Assembly (NCBI RefSeq): GCF_001540865.1
Contig: NC_033640.1
Location: forward strand, 5,296,100-5,360,099
Source: Ananas comosus
Lineage: Eukaryota > Streptophyta > Magnoliopsida > Poales > Bromeliaceae
Length of the DNA: 64,000 nucleotides
Direction of reading: 5' to 3'
Below are positions 10,144 to 23,863 of this stretch, one piece after another. The first letter of the stretch is position 1. Every line of letters starts with the position of its first letter. The notes beneath the pieces are model-generated. The model did not search any database, was not told the DNA's origin, and saw only the letters and a program-made list of their open reading frames with translations. Both the position numbers and the translations under genes were made by a program.

Positions 10144-13094
10144 TGTCACGCCCTGGGACAGGCGGAGGCCCGGTAGCGCGCCCAGACCCGCCATATGTCT
10201 ACACATATAAGGCGTCTACACAAAAGCGGAAGAGTAAAGCAAGAGAAAATCTACAACTAGGGATATCAGAGCAAGTATATATCTAGGTTCAAACATCAGG
10301 TAGAGTCAAAAGAAAACAATACTACTAAAGCATAAAGTAAACTAATACAACATAGATCTCCAAATACATAAGTAGGGTGGTCTCTATAACCCGGTACAAA
10401 AATTCTCGCAACCTCTCCAAAGAAAAACAAAAGGGAGGTGGACCACCTCTCGCCAAATCCCTCGCTAGCTAGCCCAAGGCGATACCTTTCCCGCGATCCC
10501 GAGCCTCTCCCGAAGTGGAAGGCTCTGAAAGAAGACATAAAACAGGGGGCGTGAGAACTATAAATTATAGTTCCCAGTGGGCAATTACTGACCTGCACCG
10601 AATTGCACCACTAGGCCCAAAACAAAAATAGATATAGATAAGAAAATGTAACTGCGGAAAAGAAAGCATATAGAGAAGGCTATACTACAATGCCACAAGT
10701 ATTCTGAATGTCAACATGGAGTACATCTACTCTACATGATCCAATATACCGAAGCTTAAACAATATGTTATGATGCAACAAGTAATGCTATGAAGTATAC
10801 TATATGTCCCAAAATCCACTACATATCTAGTATGTACTATCATAGCAACCAAAATACTACAATGTAATAAGCGATACTGTCAAGTATACTATAAGCCCAA
10901 ATGTCCAACTCTATGCCATAGCATATCAAGAGTCCAACTACTATAATCTAGCTAGTAGCGAATGTCAACTTGTTGTTTAATATTCTGGTTCAATCTCAAT
11001 CAGGATCTACAAAGGTGTAGTCCGGCTTGTGCCGCTTAAGTGCATGTGGTAGCCCAACATTCCTGCTCTTGGAATGTGTCTGTCCCACTCGACCCCGTAG
11101 GCTTCTCAATACCGCACGAGCGAACATAGGTCGCGTAGACTAACTCCGAAGTGCCGGCTTGTAGGGAGCGACCCTCACAAGCATGTGCGAATGAGCACAA
11201 ATGGCAAGCAAGCATGGTCAATACCTCAATAGTCCAGTCGTCATGTCTCCAATATGGTAATAGACACCGAACAGTCATCATGTCTCTAACATGGCAAAGG
11301 TCACTAGCATCTCGAAGATCTAGTTCAATGTCTCAATGTGAAGGTTTAACCGTTCAATAAAAATTCTATGTCATTGATCTTAGATTTACTAAGTCCATAA
11401 GTATTCTAAGCCTAATGCCTCTTTATGACATTAGCTCAATAGATTCATACGTGTCCCAGGCTCAATGTCGCTTTATAACATTGGCTTATCCCATCAACAA
11501 TAAGTTAATACGCATGTTTTCCAATGTGATCTCATATTACTAATGTGTACCTCGCATGCATTCTACAATGCATAAAGATGTTAACATGTATCTATCCACA
11601 AAGTATAGTTCTCATAATTATTAACATGCACAAGCAATTTGCTTATCCATCAAGTCTAATGTCCCTTATGACAATAGGTTTAATAAGTCCACATATATGC
11701 CAAGCCTAATGCCCCTTTATGACATTAGCTTGATAAATCCATAGCTAGTCCAAGCCCAATGCCTCTTTATGACATTGGCTTACTATACAAAGCATGGGTC
11801 AAAGTCCAAAAGTCAATGCACATATCATTTTCACTAAATAAAACATGATCCACAACTAAGTATGAGAATGCTAACCAAAAGCCCCAAGTCCAACATGAAA
11901 ACTCTCTACTTTAAAGAGGTAAAATATGCATCGTACATAGTATGTGCATTTTAAGTATTATAAAATTCTCAAATATTCTATCAAGCATAATTATGCATGC
12001 ATTTCTATTTTACGATAAGCAAAATCATCAAATGAGAATTTTATCTCATTTTGGTGAGGCCAAACCCACCGAACCGTCTCGGAATCCATCGATTCGCCGA
12101 ACGGAGTTGTCCACGAGTCTCTAAGTACCCTAAAAGTAAGGAGCGAAGAGATACGCGAACGTTACGAACAACGAATAGGTTAAACATTAACCAACTCAAC
12201 GAAAGGGCCAAAACTCACCTATGGTGGTGAAAATCCCTCACAAGCTCCAAAGGGGAGCTAGATCCCTTCCAATCCAACCCAGATGAAGGTTCTAAATCGA
12301 TCAATTGAGCCCCAAAAGCCCTAGATCAAAAATTCCCAAATCAAACCCTAAATCCTCACTTCTAGGGTTTCCAATACAAAAATCATAAAAATCAAGATCA
12401 AAAGAGAAATAGTAAGCAACTAACCCTCATAAAGCCCCAAACAAGGATCAAAACTACTAGGGTTGGAGATCTCTCCTCCAACAAGCTCAACTCCAAGCTC
12501 CCAAGCTCCTCCCATGGTGGAAAAGTCACCAAAAGGCAAAAAGAGAGCAAAAGAGGGAATTAAACCTCAAAAATCCCAACCAAAACAAAGGAAATCAAAG
12601 AAGGAGAAAAGAGAGCTCCCTTACCTTCCTCCCCACTGGTTCCGAGCTCAAGGAACACCAGGGGTCGTGGGGTGTATTTGTAATGATGCTACAATAGCAA
12701 AAACACCCTCCAAACCCGAGCAGACTGCATTCTGCACTCCGTACCAGTACACGGGCCCGCGTACCGGTACACCTCCCACGAAAAGACCAAACCCGAGCCT
12801 CGGGTTTGCTCAAAACTGCCTGTGTACCAGTACAAGGGCCCGTGTACCGGTACAACCATCAGCCCGTACCGGTACAGCCATCAACCCTGTACCGGTACAC
12901 GGCCTGAAAAAGCCACCCGAGAGTTGACCAAAAATTCGACTTTTTGGATTTTGGTACACAGCTTTAAACCTCAATTCCCGGGATACGAGCCATAGGTCGG
13001 AACACTGTCAACGACCCACCAGAAAGTCTAGAAAAGCTCAGAACACAGATCAGACACTCAAACCTTGCAATTTATAGAAGTCCAGTGTGTTACA
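10144..13094 (-). mobile_element. 5' LTR of the minus-strand Ty3 element (2951 bp)
   Basis: Starts TGTAACACACTGG at 13094 and ends GGCGTGACA at 10144, followed by the primer site. It contains an ACCGGT palindrome array at 12735-12900 near the U3 end, a transcribed region with AAG-rich DNA at 12230-12620, and a conserved block at 11145-11210. Several copies of a phrase like cctctttatgacattggc lie at 11390-11790. The flank 13095-13099 is GGTGT; its partner is outside the window. Confidence 0.85.
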
Positions 13095-14313
13095 GGTGTT
13101 GTACGCCCTTGCATCTGGCTTCGGCCAAGGCACCGATTTTTCACCGATTTTCGTATTGAGCATATCAGCATAATTTAGTCACAGCATTGTGTATTCTAGA
13201 CACCGATTGGTTTGGCCACCAACCAGAGGGTGTACGTATCTGGATAGGTTGTCAGTGGACGCATGAATCAAAATCAGTGTCTGCTCTGTGACAGGCAATG
13301 CTTGAGGTCGGCGGACTAATATGGCAGCACCAGATTGGGTTTGATTTGGATTATATACCCTTGAGGCATATGTCCAGTTGAGTTATTGATACAGTAGTAG
13401 TTTGGTTCTTGTTCATTTACTACCCTGTTTCTATTACTACTGTAGTTACTCGTATATCATGCCATATAGATATCTGTTGTTCTATCTCCTTTGTTTTCCA
13501 GTGAATACGATTTGCCTTCGTGGCTCTGTCGTACCCACTGGGAAACCTTGATTGTGGTTTCTCACCCCTCATTTCCCCAGGTGGTTTGGGCAAGGAGTTG
13601 GCTTTTGGACCGACGGGAGGACGCCCTAGCTAGGCTACAGTAGAGGTCGTCACCTTGGTTACCTTTTCTTTCTGCATTTGGTAAATTGAATAATGAATGG
13701 TTCAGTTAGATGATCACTATGAATGTTTGGATATTTGTGAATTGGTTTGAGTTGATGATTTACCATGATGCTTGCAATTGGAGTTTATGAATCTTTGGTT
13801 TTGGATTTATGTATTTACGTATTGTGGTTTTCTACCCCTTGAGATAGTCGGTTTTCAAAACGGAGTTTTTGAGTGGAAAACAGTTTTAAAAAGATTTTCG
13901 AATGGTTTTATGGATGATTATATATATTTTAAAAACAAAGCTTCCGGAGGGGGAGCACTTTTAAATAGGATGCTTGTTGTACTGTGCATCACATCATCCA
14001 GCGCCTAAGGAGTGTTTAGAAGCATACATTATCTCTAAGGATCGCTAGCTGTATGTAAATGCATCGCATATATTGGTTGTTGATTGGTGATTGTAAATTG
14101 TGGTTGAGATCCTGATTTTATTGTTGGTATGCCGTGCAAATACAAAGGAGACTTTGTCCAAGTGGACAGAGGAACTTTGTATTTGTGGCAGGTCTGTACG
14201 TCACGTGGGCCAGGTTGAATTCAAAAAAAAAAAAGGCACGTTTTCGGCAACTCTGATTTCTAAATTTGTACTCATTACAAAAAGGTTTTTAAAATTGACC
14301 CCAAGGCGTGACA
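13095..14313 (+). mobile_element. LTR fragment, plus strand, 5' truncated
   Basis: Ends in AAGGCGTGACA at 14313 and carries the U5-type phrases cccactgggaa and tttctcacccc (13540-13570) found near the 3' end of the other LTRs. No start is visible; the left side is cut by the minus-strand element, so the rest probably lies beyond that element. No coding potential is seen. Confidence 0.6.
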
Positions 14314-14357
14314 CTATGCCTCAGTTTAGCATGATGTTCATCAAGTGATACTACTAT
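14314..14357. other. Short host remnant between two LTRs
   Basis: Forty-four bases containing cagtttagcatgatgttcat, similar to the minus-strand LTR DNA near 21905. It is probably a piece of the minus-strand LTR that continues at about 19465. It ends in the ACTAT target duplication. Confidence 0.4.
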
Positions 14358-17300
14358 TGTAACATATTGAAACCTCGAGAGCGATTATCGAACTTTACCC
14401 AAATTGGGTTAAAATGCCGAGAGAACTAGTTAGACAAGTTCCATTTAGCATTCCAATAAGGTTGGAAGGGCTAAAAATGAGTTTAAGAGGGGTTAGAAAG
14501 GTTTTAGCATCGACCGGCGCGAAGTAGAGTCAAAACGATGCAAAAACTGCAGTCTGGGTAAAGTGTACCAGTACAACATCAATGTTGTACCGGTACAAAA
14601 CGGCTGACCGAGAGAAGATTGCTCTCGGGTTTGCCTCTACGCGATCGTGTAACCGGTGACAGATGAAAGTGTACCGGTACACTTTGGTCTGGCAGCAACT
14701 TTGAAGTCTGTTGCAAATAAGAATTGTTGGGGGGCCTAGCTGCAATTGTAACACACTATATATGACCCCATCCTTCCCCTTTCTTCATAGCAGCAAGGAT
14801 ATCTCTCTCCCTCTCATTTTCTCTCCCTCTCTCTCTCTAGAAGCTTTGCACCAAGGCAAAGGAGAAGGAGAAGAAGGCTTGGAGAAGGATTTTTGAGGGT
14901 TTTGAAGGACCTAGGAGCTCTCCAGCAAGGAGGACTTGGTAGAGCTTGGGCTAAGGTGAGTTGTTTTGCAAGAACACTTCTAGGGTTTGGATTTTCACCC
15001 TAAGATTTGGAGTTTTGATCCTCTAACAAGCTTAGAAACCTTCTTGAGCCATGAACTCCATGAAAACCCATGGAAGCTTCATGTGCTCTAATAGTGAACA
15101 TCTAAGGTTCATAGTGGATGCCCTAGAAATGGTTCGAATGGCTTAAGAATAGTATTAGAGAGCTTCCTAGATGATTCTAAGCTAGTATAGATACAAGATC
15201 AATCTAGGAAAATTTCATATATGGCATTGTTAGGGCACCAAATTTGGAGCTTTTGCCTCCGATTGTTTTCGAGGTAAATTGACCTCATGGAAACCTAATT
15301 AGGGGTATTTCCGACACTTTGGTGTGCTCGATTTGGGAAAACGAAGAGTCTATGTAAAGATATTTAATAAAAAGTCTAATTTGGTACTATTTTGGTACAG
15401 ATCGCCGCAGCACGCGGAATAGGAGTCTAAAAATCACGAGAATCAAACCCCAACTCCTCTACTACTATTCGAGGTGAGGGGTGCACTCCGGAATCGTTGG
15501 ATTCTCTTCTATGTCTATTTCACCTTTTTGTTGAGCATTATGTCAACAGTCATTCATGCATGGTAGGGTAGTTTACATGTGAAAATTAGTTGAATTTTAT
15601 TTATATGCTTCTAACGTAAATGAACATAGAGAATGATAAGAACCACAGTGGATGTAACATACTGGGCCTTTGCAAATTGCGAGGTTCAAGTGATTGGATG
15701 TGTTCTGAGTTTTTCCAGACTTTCTGGTGGGTCGTTGACAGTGTTTCGACCTATGGTTCGAATCCCGAGAAGTGAGGTTTAAAGCTTAGCACCAAGATCC
15801 GAAAAGTCGAATTTTTGGTCAGCTCTCGGGTAGCCTTCGGCAGGCAGTGTACCGGTACAGGGTTGATGGCTGTACCGGTACAGGGTTGATGGTTGTACCG
15901 GTAGGCGGGCCTATGTACCGATACACAGGCAGTTTTGAGGCAAACCCGAGGCTCGGGTTTGGCCTTTTCGTGGGATGTGTATCGGTACGTGGACCCGTGT
16001 ACCGGTACGCCGTGACAGATTCTGAATAGACGGTTCTGCATGGGTGTAATTGCTATTGTAGCAACTCTATTTGTATCCCCACGCCCCTTTGCTACTTCCT
16101 TGAGCTTGGGATCAGAGGAAACAAGGTGAGGAGCCCCTCCATTCCCTCATTTTGATTTTTCTTGGATATTTTGGAGATTTTTGAGGATTAATTACCTCAT
16201 TTTGTCCCTTTTTGCTTCTTAGTGGTATTTCCATCCTTGGGGAGGTCTTGGAGCTTGGCTTGAAGCTTGTTTGGGGAAGGAACTTCAACCCTAGCCCACT
16301 TGCAAGCTTGGTTTGGATCTCTAGAGAGGTTAGCAACATGATTCTAGCTTTTAATTCATGATTTATTAGATTTCTTGAGATGAAACCCTAGAATGTAATT
16401 TTAGGGTTTATTTTGGGCATTTTGATTCTAGGGCTTTTAAGGCTCAATTACTTGGTTCAAAATCTTCCATTAGATCGGATTGGAAGGGATCTAGCTCTCT
16501 TTTGGAGCTTGAGAGAGATTTTCTACTCCCTAGGTAAGTTTTTGCCCCTTTGCTTGTGGTGGTTAATGTTTGAACCTAGAGTTGTTCGTAACGTTTGTTT
16601 ATCTCTTCACTCCTTACCTTTAGGGTACTTAGAGATTTGTGGACAACTCCGTTCGGCGAAACGAAGGGTTTCGAGACGGTTCGGTGGGTTTGACCTAGCC
16701 TAGCATATGAGAAATTCTCATATCCGATGTTTTATGCTTCGTAAAGTAGAAATTTATGCATTTTCATGATAAATGTATTTATATGAATTTTAGAATGCTT
16801 AAAATGCCTATGTTACATACATTGTATTTTTGGACCCCTATAAAGTAGGGAACTTGCATATGAGGCTTATGTGTGCATTAGCATTCTTATGGTAGACTTG
16901 GGTTCCTGTTTATATAGTAGAATTGATCTATGTAAATTGCCATTGGACTTAAACCCTAGTTGGACATGGAATTATTATAATGCCATAAAGGGGCATTGGA
17001 CTATATTGACATGTGAAATTGTGAGCTAATGTCATAAAGCGGCATTGAGCTCGGGTTATGCGTGAACTTAGTGGATAGGGCCATTGAGAGAATTGGAACA
17101 TGCTTGTACATCGAAATGTCTAAGTGTCATAAAGGGGCACTAAACTTAGTAAATATGGGAACTTCACATTGTGACCTAGAGCTAGATCATTGAGATGCTA
17201 GTAACTATTACCATGTTAGAGATATGATGATTGGGTACTTGAGACGATGATTACGCTTGTTTGCCATTTGTGCTCATTCGCACATGCTTGTGAGGGTCGC

Positions 17301-19459
17301 TCCCTACAAGCCGGCACTCCGGAGTTGGCCTACGCGACTTATGCTCGCTCGTGTGGTATCGAGAAACCTACGGGGTCGGGAGGGACAGACTCATTCCTAG
17401 AGTGGGAATACTGGAGCTACCACCGACACTTAGGTGGGACAAGCTGGACTATACTATGTAGGTCCTAGAACATGTTGGAAACAATGACATTGAACCGAAA
17501 AATGACTATCACTACTAGATAGGCTTAGTGGTTTGATTACCTTGACATGCTTATAGTATAGTGTTGGGACTTGTAGTATACATGATAGTCTTATTTGTTG
17601 CATCATAGTATACTTTGCTGCCATGATAGAGCATATTCATCATACATTGATATAGTGGATCATGATACCTACTTGCTCGTTATGTTGGGACATATTAGTC
17701 ATGCTTGGACATACTTCATTTTGATAAACTAGATGTACAACACATTTGACATCATATTTATTTGTGACATAGTAGTTTAGCATTTTAATCATGCTTCCAT
17801 AAATGCAATCCATTTATTATTATTGTTGCTTTTTGGGCTTACCCTTTTCTTTTGGGGCCTAGTGGGGCATTGAGCTGAGGTCAGTAATTGCCCACTGAGA
17901 ACTATAAATTATAGTTCTCATGCCCTCTTTTTTTTAATGTTATTTCAGAGCCTTCAACGCCGGAAGAGGCTAGGGACCGCGGAAAGGGTATCGCCTCGAG
18001 TTAGCTTGGCTTCGAGGGACGCGTTGATAGGTGGTCTACCTCTCGTTGTTTTCTTTTTGGAGAGGTTGAGAGCTGTACCAGTGTAATAGAGACTACCCAT
18101 TTTGTGTACTTTTGAGATGGTTATTGTATAACTTTATGTTTCCTCTTTATTATTTAGTTTTGTTCCTACTTCTTTTAGCATAGATTATAGTTGTGTACTT
18201 TCTCTGATATCTCTAATTGTAGATCATCTCTTGATTTATTTTCGCTGTTGTTATATACGCCTTATATGTGTAGACATATGGCAGGTCTGGACGTGCTACC
18301 GGGAGGGCCTCTACCGGTCCCGGGGCGTGACAGTGGACATGTATGTGGGAACCCTAAACTTGTATGAATGTGAGACCCGGACTAAGATAATAGTAAACAA
18401 TGGTGACATTGACAATAGAGACAAGATTGGCATCGAGATACACATTGTTAAGCCTAGTTTAAACAATAGTGACATTATGGCAAGAGTAGCCTAGAGAGTG
18501 GCAAGTATGATAAGGTAGAGACCTATCATTATTAAAGTGGCATTGTGACTAGTGGCTATATGTCCTCAAGTTGAGGATTGGATTGATACTCACGATAAGT
18601 CTTGGCTTGAGGGAGGTAGCACCCCCTCAAGCGGTGCGTTCTGGAATAGTCACCACGGGGAGCGAGGTCCCCGAAGACGGTCCCCAGGGAGGTTCGAGTC
18701 CTCCGTTATTAAGGGATTTTGAATTATGAGTTATTAGGGTTAACAAGGTTAACCGGTGAGATTGGGTAAAAGTCAAAGTAAAGTTATGAAACAAGCATGC
18801 ATGCATAATCATCCTTTATTTGATTATATATCTACTGATAGTTTTCTTGCAGGCATAGTATTAGCATTAGTTTGGCTACTATTTCTCTTTCTTTGAAATA
18901 CTTATGCCTAAATAGACCTAGTAGGTAAGTCGGCGAGGTCGGTTGTCGAACCCACTGGGAACTTCGTTGTAGTTCTCACACCACTAACCCTACTTATCCG
19001 AGCGCGAGCGGGGCGGCGGAGTATCGAGGCAAGGGTATTGCGCCATAGCTAGTGGCCACCGGAGTACTTGCATATAGTCATTCTCTTTTTGGTTCATGTA
19101 TCAACTTTCTTTTGTTGATCTAGAGATGTAAAAGTTGTAAACATTCATATATTTTGGGAGAATGATTATGATGTAAAAAGATATTATGAATGAAAGGAAA
19201 TGAATGTAATAGTTTTAGTTTACTAGTATTTGGTTTAAATGTAATCAAATATTATGTATGGTTGTATGTTGTAACTTAGAGCTTTCACTTCTATTGTTGC
19301 TTGCCCTCGTGCAAGCCTTGTATAATTGCAAATCTCTTTGGATAATTGCTTAATTATACTTGATGCTAGAGCCTTGGGTGGGCAGGGGAGGCCCTGTCCG
19401 TTCGGCGTCTGTTGACGTGGCCCGAATCTGACCAAATTGGCGGGGAGCAGGGCGTGACA
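14358..19459 (+). mobile_element. Solo LTR with TSD ACTAT, split by a second solo LTR
   Basis: Starts TGTAACATATTG at 14358, ends GGGCGTGACA at 19459, and is flanked by ACTAT on both sides (14353-14357 and 19460-19464). Without the inserted LTR it is about 2.42 kb. It has an ACCGGT palindrome array at 14558-14685, a TATA-like ctatatatga at 14757, and a CT-rich start of transcript at 14795-14850. A 100% matching target duplication and the absence of internal coding DNA show a solo LTR formed by LTR-LTR recombination. Confidence 0.88.
15653..18332 (+). mobile_element. Solo LTR with TSD GTGGA, nested
   Basis: Starts TGTAACATACTGG at 15653, ends GGGGCGTGACA at 18332, and is flanked by GTGGA at 15648-15652 and 18333-18337. 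It is 2680 bp and belongs to the same family as the LTR at 10144-13094 (on the other strand). The palindrome array is at 15845-16010, and the conserved block at 17262-17330. It inserted after the surrounding LTR. Confidence 0.9.
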
Positions 19460-19518
19460 ACTATTCTATTATGAATGTGTATATCCAATGAGTATACTAA
19501 TATGCTCTAAATATGTTT

Positions 19519-19664
19519 AACAAGTATACTAATATGCACCAAGCATGTCTAACAAGTATACTACTATGCACCAAGCGTGTCCAACAAGTATACTACTATG
19601 CACCAAGCATGTCCAACAAGTATACTACTATGCACCAAGCATGTCTAACAAGTATACTAATATG
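19519..19664. repeat. 32-bp minisatellite
   Basis: Units starting aacaagtatactaatatgca or the variant with ctactatg begin at 19519, 19551, 19583, 19615 and 19647. Four full copies and a partial fifth differ by only a few bases. It lies within the minus-strand LTR. Confidence 0.9.
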
Positions 19665-21319
19665 TCCAATCAATACCTACAATCAAGTAGTAATTGTCAC
19701 TTAATTGTTTAATTGTCATTTTCCAAATCGAATCTAGGACCTACACAAGTGTAGCCCGGCTTGTGCCGCCTAATGGCCCCGGGTAGTCCAGCATTTTTCT
19801 CTAGGAAAGTGACTGTCCCACGGCGACCCAGTAGGGCACCCAATCCTGTACAGGCGAGCATATGTCGCGTAGGCCAACTCCGGAGTGTCGACTTGTGGGG
19901 AGCGACCCTCACAAGCATGTGCGAATGAGCACAATGGCAAGCAAGGATGATTATCATCTCAAGTACACCGTCGTCATGTCTCAAACATGATATAAATATT
20001 AGCAACCCAAAGGTCTAACTCTATATCATAGTGTAAAGATTTAGCCGTTTGCTAAATCAAATGCCTCTTTATGACATTATTGTTCTCTATGTTTAGCACA
20101 TGTCCAACATTCATAAACAAATAAAAGCTTGTTATATCACTAAATATAACATGATTTCTAACATATAACAAAGATGCCACTTTACATGCAAGCTACTATG
20201 CATTTCTCTCTCTACTATATAGAGGTTTTAACATGATACATAACATGTGTATTTTAGGCATTCAAAAATTATTTATCCCTTATCTAGCATGAATATGTAT
20301 GGTTTTTTATTTTTAAACCATAAGAAATAATATAGGGGGAGTTCACCCATTTCGGTGAGGTCAAACTCACCGATTACTCCTCGAATCCCCTTCGATTGCG
20401 CGAATGAGGATGCCCACTAGTTTCCTATCTCCCTAACAAAGATTTTAAGAGGGTTAGGGGTTTCGAACGAACACCCTACAAACATATCTTTAACCAACCT
20501 ATAAAGAGGTGGAAACTCACCTTATATGGTAGAAAATCCTTCCAAATCCAAGATGAGAGTTAGCGAACTTCTAATCCAACCTAGAAGAAGGTTCTACAAC
20601 TATCAATTTAACCCCAAAGGCTACAAATCAAAAACCTCCAAAAGAAACCCTAATTTCACAAAACTAGGTTTCATTCACAAAAATCCACCAAAACATGATC
20701 CAAAGGAGAGATTGAAGTTACTAACCTCTCAACAAGCTCCAAATCAAACTAGGAATGAGCTAAGGGTGAAGATCTTTCTTCAAACAAGCTCCAATTCTCA
20801 ATCCAAGGCTTCTCCAAGATGGAAAAACCAACATAAGGCTAAGAGAAGCAAAAGGAGGAGATGAAACCAAGCTAAATCACAAGAAAAAGGGAGAAAATCA
20901 AGAGAGGGGAGCTCTCACCTCTTTCTCCACGGTTCAGGTCTCAAAAGAGCCCTCATGGGGGCTGTAGGGATATAAATAGAGATGTAACAATCTCAAAAAG
21001 ACCTCTCAAAAACGTGCAGTCTGCAACTGCACTGCATACCGGTACACGGGCTGGAGTACCGGTACCCCGCAGCCGAGCGCGCAAAACCCGAGCCTCGGTC
21101 AAGTGAGAAAATGCACAAGGTACCGGTACCCGCGCGATGCAGTACTGGTACCAGGTCCAATACCGGTACTCGGGCGATGCAGTATCGGTACTCTGCCTCG
21201 CAAAGCTTAAACCCGAGAGCACACGTCTCGGTCACGCGGCGCGGTTTCGGTACCCCTTCCCTGGTACAGGTACCTAACATCCCAAAACCTGCAGTTTGGA
21301 GGTTTTAGTGCTAAGTACC

Positions 21320-23863
21320 TGTCACGCCCCGGGACCCAGCGGAAACCCGCCCGGTGCGTGTCCAGACCCGCCATACGTCTAAAACATACAAGGCGTCTAA
21401 AATAAAGCGGTAAATAAAACGACACGAGAAGGCATCTAGGAGTATCAGAGCAAAGTAACAACGAAATGCTACAACAAGAAGAAGATCATAAAACTGATAA
21501 TCCGCTAGATAAAACATAAGATAATACAAAAGGAGTTCCAAAGCAAGTACAAATCTGAATACAAGGTGGTCTTTCTATACATAGTGCCAAAACTCTCTCT
21601 CTCCCTAACACAAACAAAAGAAGGAGTAACCACCTATTGCAAAACGGACTCTCTCCCGAGCTAGCTACGCGACACCCTTGCCGCGATCCCGTGCCTCCGC
21701 CGGTGCCGAAGGCTCTGAAAAGAAAACATAGAAACAGGGGCGTGAGAACTATTAAATAATAGTTCCCAGTGGACAATTACTGACTTCAGTGAAATGCGTC
21801 CCTAGGCCCAAAACTACAAAAGTGGGTCAGTGAACAAGTATAAGCCAAAGCGATAAGAACAACTAGAAAATAAATATGAATACTATTCAACCATGATATC
21901 TCTACTTAGCATGATTTGCATAAGTAAGAAGGCAATTACTACAAGTATATGCACAAGAGTATCCAACATGCAAATGCATAAGTATGCAATTAATCCAATG
22001 TCCACAATGTAAATAGTAAAGATGTCATTGTTTACTATTCTAGTCAATGTCCACTTGTCACTTTAATTGTTTACAATTCAACTTTGATAAGACCGACCCG
22101 AAGGCTGTCTGGTATAAGACCAACCCGAAGGCTGTCTCGCTTTATCGTGCCTAATGGTCCCGTGGTAGTTAACATCCCCACCCTAGGAATGAGCCTTTCC
22201 CACAGCAATCCACTTCGGCGCCCAATCCCGCATGGCAAACGTATCGCGATGGCCAACTCCGGAGTGCCGGCTTGTAGGGAGCGACCCTCACAAGCATGTG
22301 CGAATGAGCACAATGGCAAGCATGCGTATAAGTCTGTCTCAAGTCTCAAGTCCTCATGTCTATGAACATGGAAAGTATCGAATGTCACAAAGGCCTATCA
22401 CTATGTCGTCATGTCTCTAACATGGAATATAGTCGATGTCCAATGGCCTATCACTATATCTCTATATTGCATTTTCATAGTTTACTAGTTTCAAGTGCCC
22501 CTTTATGACATTATTGTTCAATGAGTCCAAGCATGGTATCTATGTTCATGAATACATAATTCTACTCATTTCAAACATAGGAGACATGTTCTCAACTTGC
22601 AAGGCTAACCACCTGTCACAATGCATGCAGTCTACACATATAGCTCTACTATATAGAGTGCAATTTCATGATACATAAAACATGCATTTCAAGTGTTCTA
22701 AAATTCACATAAATCATGTTTAACATGGATTTGCATTCAAAAATACTTTACAATAAGTATGGAAAACATAGGGGCCATTTTGCTCCGTGTTCAAGAAGCC
22801 AAATCCACCGATGATACCGAAACCCTTCGTAAGCTCCGACGAAGGTGTCGACTAGTCTCCTAGCACCCTAAAGATGTAGGAACAAGGGTCAAACAAATCT
22901 TACGATCAACCCTAAGCTCAATCAATAAGCAACATAGGCTAAGGTGGAGAAAAACTCACCTAAGTGAAGAAATTCTCTCTCAAGCTCCAAATGGGAGTTA
23001 GAGTTCTTCAAATCCAACCTAAAGGAAGGTTTTAAACCAATCAATAAGGTTCCAAAGCCCTCAAATCCAAAAAGCCCCAAATCTGACCCTAGAATCCCAA
23101 TCTAGGATTTCATCAAGCAAAAAGCTCCAAAATTAGGATCTAGACGAGAAGAACTAGTCACATACCTCTAGGAAGCTCCGAATCAAGTCCAAGATCCTCA
23201 AGGGTTGAAGATTGGTCCACCACCAAGCTTCAAAAGAAAGCTCCAAGTCCCTCAAAGGTGAGAAATAAGAGGGAAGGGTTGATGCTCCAAGGCCTTCAAG
23301 CAAGCTCCTCTCCTTCTCCTCCAACTCCTTCTTCTTCTCCTACTCTTTCTCTCTCTAAAGTGGGTGTGAGGGAGAGAAAATGAGGATGGGAGAGAGAGGA
23401 GAGGCTCTATAAGCCTTCAAAAGTAACAAAATCCACTTAGGTCCCTCAAAAATCCACTCTGTGCACTGCCCGGTCTGGGCTGTTTTCGCGTTGAGGGACC
23501 GGTCTCTCCCTGCATGGGACCGGTCTCTCGTGTCGAACCCAAAAAACCAACGTTCGGGAACCGGTCTCTCCCCACCAGGGACCGGTCTCTCAGACCCTTC
23601 TCGCAAAACACGCGCTCGGGAACCGGTCTCTCCCAGCCAGGGACCGGTTGCCTCAAGTCCTGCCGCAGCACTACCCTGAGGGGACCGATCTCTCACATCA
23701 GGGACCGGTTCCCGAGAGTGAAAACTCTCAAAACATGCCAAGACTCTAGAGATCGAACTTTTAGGCCGGTATACCATCTACGGCCCTCCACCAAGTGTGG
23801 AAAAGTTCAGAATACATATCAAACACTCGAACCTCGCAATTTGCAAAGGTCCAGTGTGCTACA
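21320..23863 (-). mobile_element. Solo LTR with TSD GTACC, minus strand
   Basis: On the minus strand it starts TGTAGCACACTGG at 23863 and ends GGGGCGTGACA at 21320. GTACC flanks it at 21315-21319 and 23864-23868. Length 2544 bp. Its array uses the variant gggaccggtctctc (23490-23705); on the minus strand a TATA-like gcttatagagcc follows near 23410, then CT-rich DNA. The conserved block is at 22250-22325. Confidence 0.9.
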
